Positions 5,634-6,169 of a stretch of 6,169 bases of DNA are shown piece after piece. This stretch comes from CAYNTG01 sp964400105 (GTDB taxonomy: Bacteria > UBP14 > UBA6098), in NCBI GenBank assembly GCA_964400105.1, contig CAYNTG010000109.1:1-6169 (forward strand). The letters are read 5' to 3'. The translations under genes were made by a program, and so were the position numbers. The notes below the pieces were generated by a model that saw nothing but the letters and a program-made list of their open reading frames with translations, searched no databases and was not told the origin of the DNA. How positions within the stretch are numbered: position 1 is the stretch's first letter; each line of letters starts with the position of its first letter.

Positions 5634-6169
5634 ATGATCCTAATCGGCGTGACAGGTCCAATCGCATCGGGTAAAACCTGTGTTTGTCAAACTTTTATTG
5701 AGATGGGCGCTTTGCTTATCGATCTGGATAAAATGGGGCACGAGGTTCTCGAAGAGCCATCCACAAAGGTGAAGCTGATCGAGTTTTTCGGCGACGACAT
5801 TGTCGATGACGATGGTTCGGTGGATCGAAAGCGTATCGCCGATCTCGTTTTTCCCGACGAAATGGTTCTCAAACGGCTCGAAGATATAACCCATCCGGTT
5901 CTTATCAAAAGGCTACAGGTTCGCATAAATAATCTTCGGGATAGTAGGTTTCCGGGATTAGTCGTTATCGATGCAGCGATGCTCCCAAAATGGCCGGATG
6001 TTATCGGTAAATTGGATTATCTCGTTATGGTTCAATCGCCTAAGTGGCAACGAACCAATAGGCTCGTTCAAGATCGGGGTTATCCGCTGGAACAGGCGGA
6101 ACTTCGCATCAAAAGTCAGGAAGCGCTTTTTGAAAAAATCAAGTCGGAAATCGATTACCTCATAAAAAA
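5634..6169 (+). CDS. coaE: Dephospho-CoA kinase (CoaE), 3' end beyond window
   Basis: 178 codons are visible with no stop before the window edge. CoaE proteins are usually about 200 residues, so some 20-30 are missing. The enzyme phosphorylates the ribose 3'-OH of dephospho-CoA with ATP, the last step of coenzyme A synthesis, in the cytosol. Evidence: N-terminal P-loop GPIASGKT (8-15), IDLD (29-32; usual form IDAD), GHEV (35-38), FFGDDI followed by DG and DRKRIADLVF, HP at 87-88, and a lid region with Arg140, Arg143, Arg148 and RIKSQ (158-162). The ATG is preceded by AAGGTGG (5623-5629) four bases upstream. Departures: the P-loop is usually G(G/N)IG(S/A)GK(S/T), and the common DxPLLFE motif reads DAAMLPKW (113-120). 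Another P-loop nucleotide or cofactor kinase is less likely, given the number and order of matching motifs. It lies 91 bp after clpB on the same strand. Confidence 0.87.
   Translation, partial: MILIGVTGPIASGKTCVCQTFIEMGALLIDLDKMGHEVLEEPSTKVKLIEFFGDDIVDDDGSVDRKRIADLVFPDEMVLKRLEDITHPVLIKRLQVRINNLRDSRFPGLVVIDAAMLPKWPDVIGKLDYLVMVQSPKWQRTNRLVQDRGYPLEQAELRIKSQEALFEKIKSEIDYLIK

Overview
This 6.2-kb window is bacterial chromosomal DNA with three recognisable genes and one structured repeat region. Mid-range GC, abundant TCGA tetranucleotides, a hybrid sensor kinase of the 'DFNN' type and palindromic intergenic repeats ending in CCCTACGAATTGA suggest an uncultured Gram-negative-type lineage. The sequence alone does not fix the phylum, and none of the proteins is close enough to a familiar model species to name one.

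Layout. Positions 1-216 carry no convincing gene. They hold two partial copies of a palindromic intergenic repeat and a hairpin just past the end of the kinase gene. Positions 217-2697 (minus strand) encode a membrane-anchored hybrid histidine kinase-like protein: two transmembrane segments, three PAS-like domains, a DHp/ATPase core and a C-terminal receiver. A divergent intergenic region of about 235 bp (2698-2932) holds candidate promoters in both directions, a 12-bp palindrome and a hairpin-forming leader. Positions 2933-5542 (plus) encode a full-length ClpB disaggregase. After a 91-bp gap with its own promoter candidate, positions 5634-6169 (plus) encode the first 178 residues of a dephospho-CoA kinase (CoaE), cut off by the window edge.

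Most notable observation. The hybrid kinase has lost the phospho-accepting histidine of its H-box (Leu464 in place of His) and carries Asp649 where the ATP-lid motif GLGL normally has its second Gly. Its receiver domain and the residues linked to phosphatase action look intact. It therefore reads as a degenerate kinase that may act as a phosphatase, a scaffold or a receiver-only protein. A pair of sequence errors is the main alternative.

How the genes relate. clpB and coaE are co-directional and could be partly co-transcribed, since no intrinsic terminator separates them. They serve different housekeeping roles: protein disaggregation with the DnaK system, and the last step of coenzyme A synthesis. 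The kinase gene is divergent from clpB. A shared regulatory region is possible, but nothing here proves a functional link. I did not find a clearly new multi-gene system.
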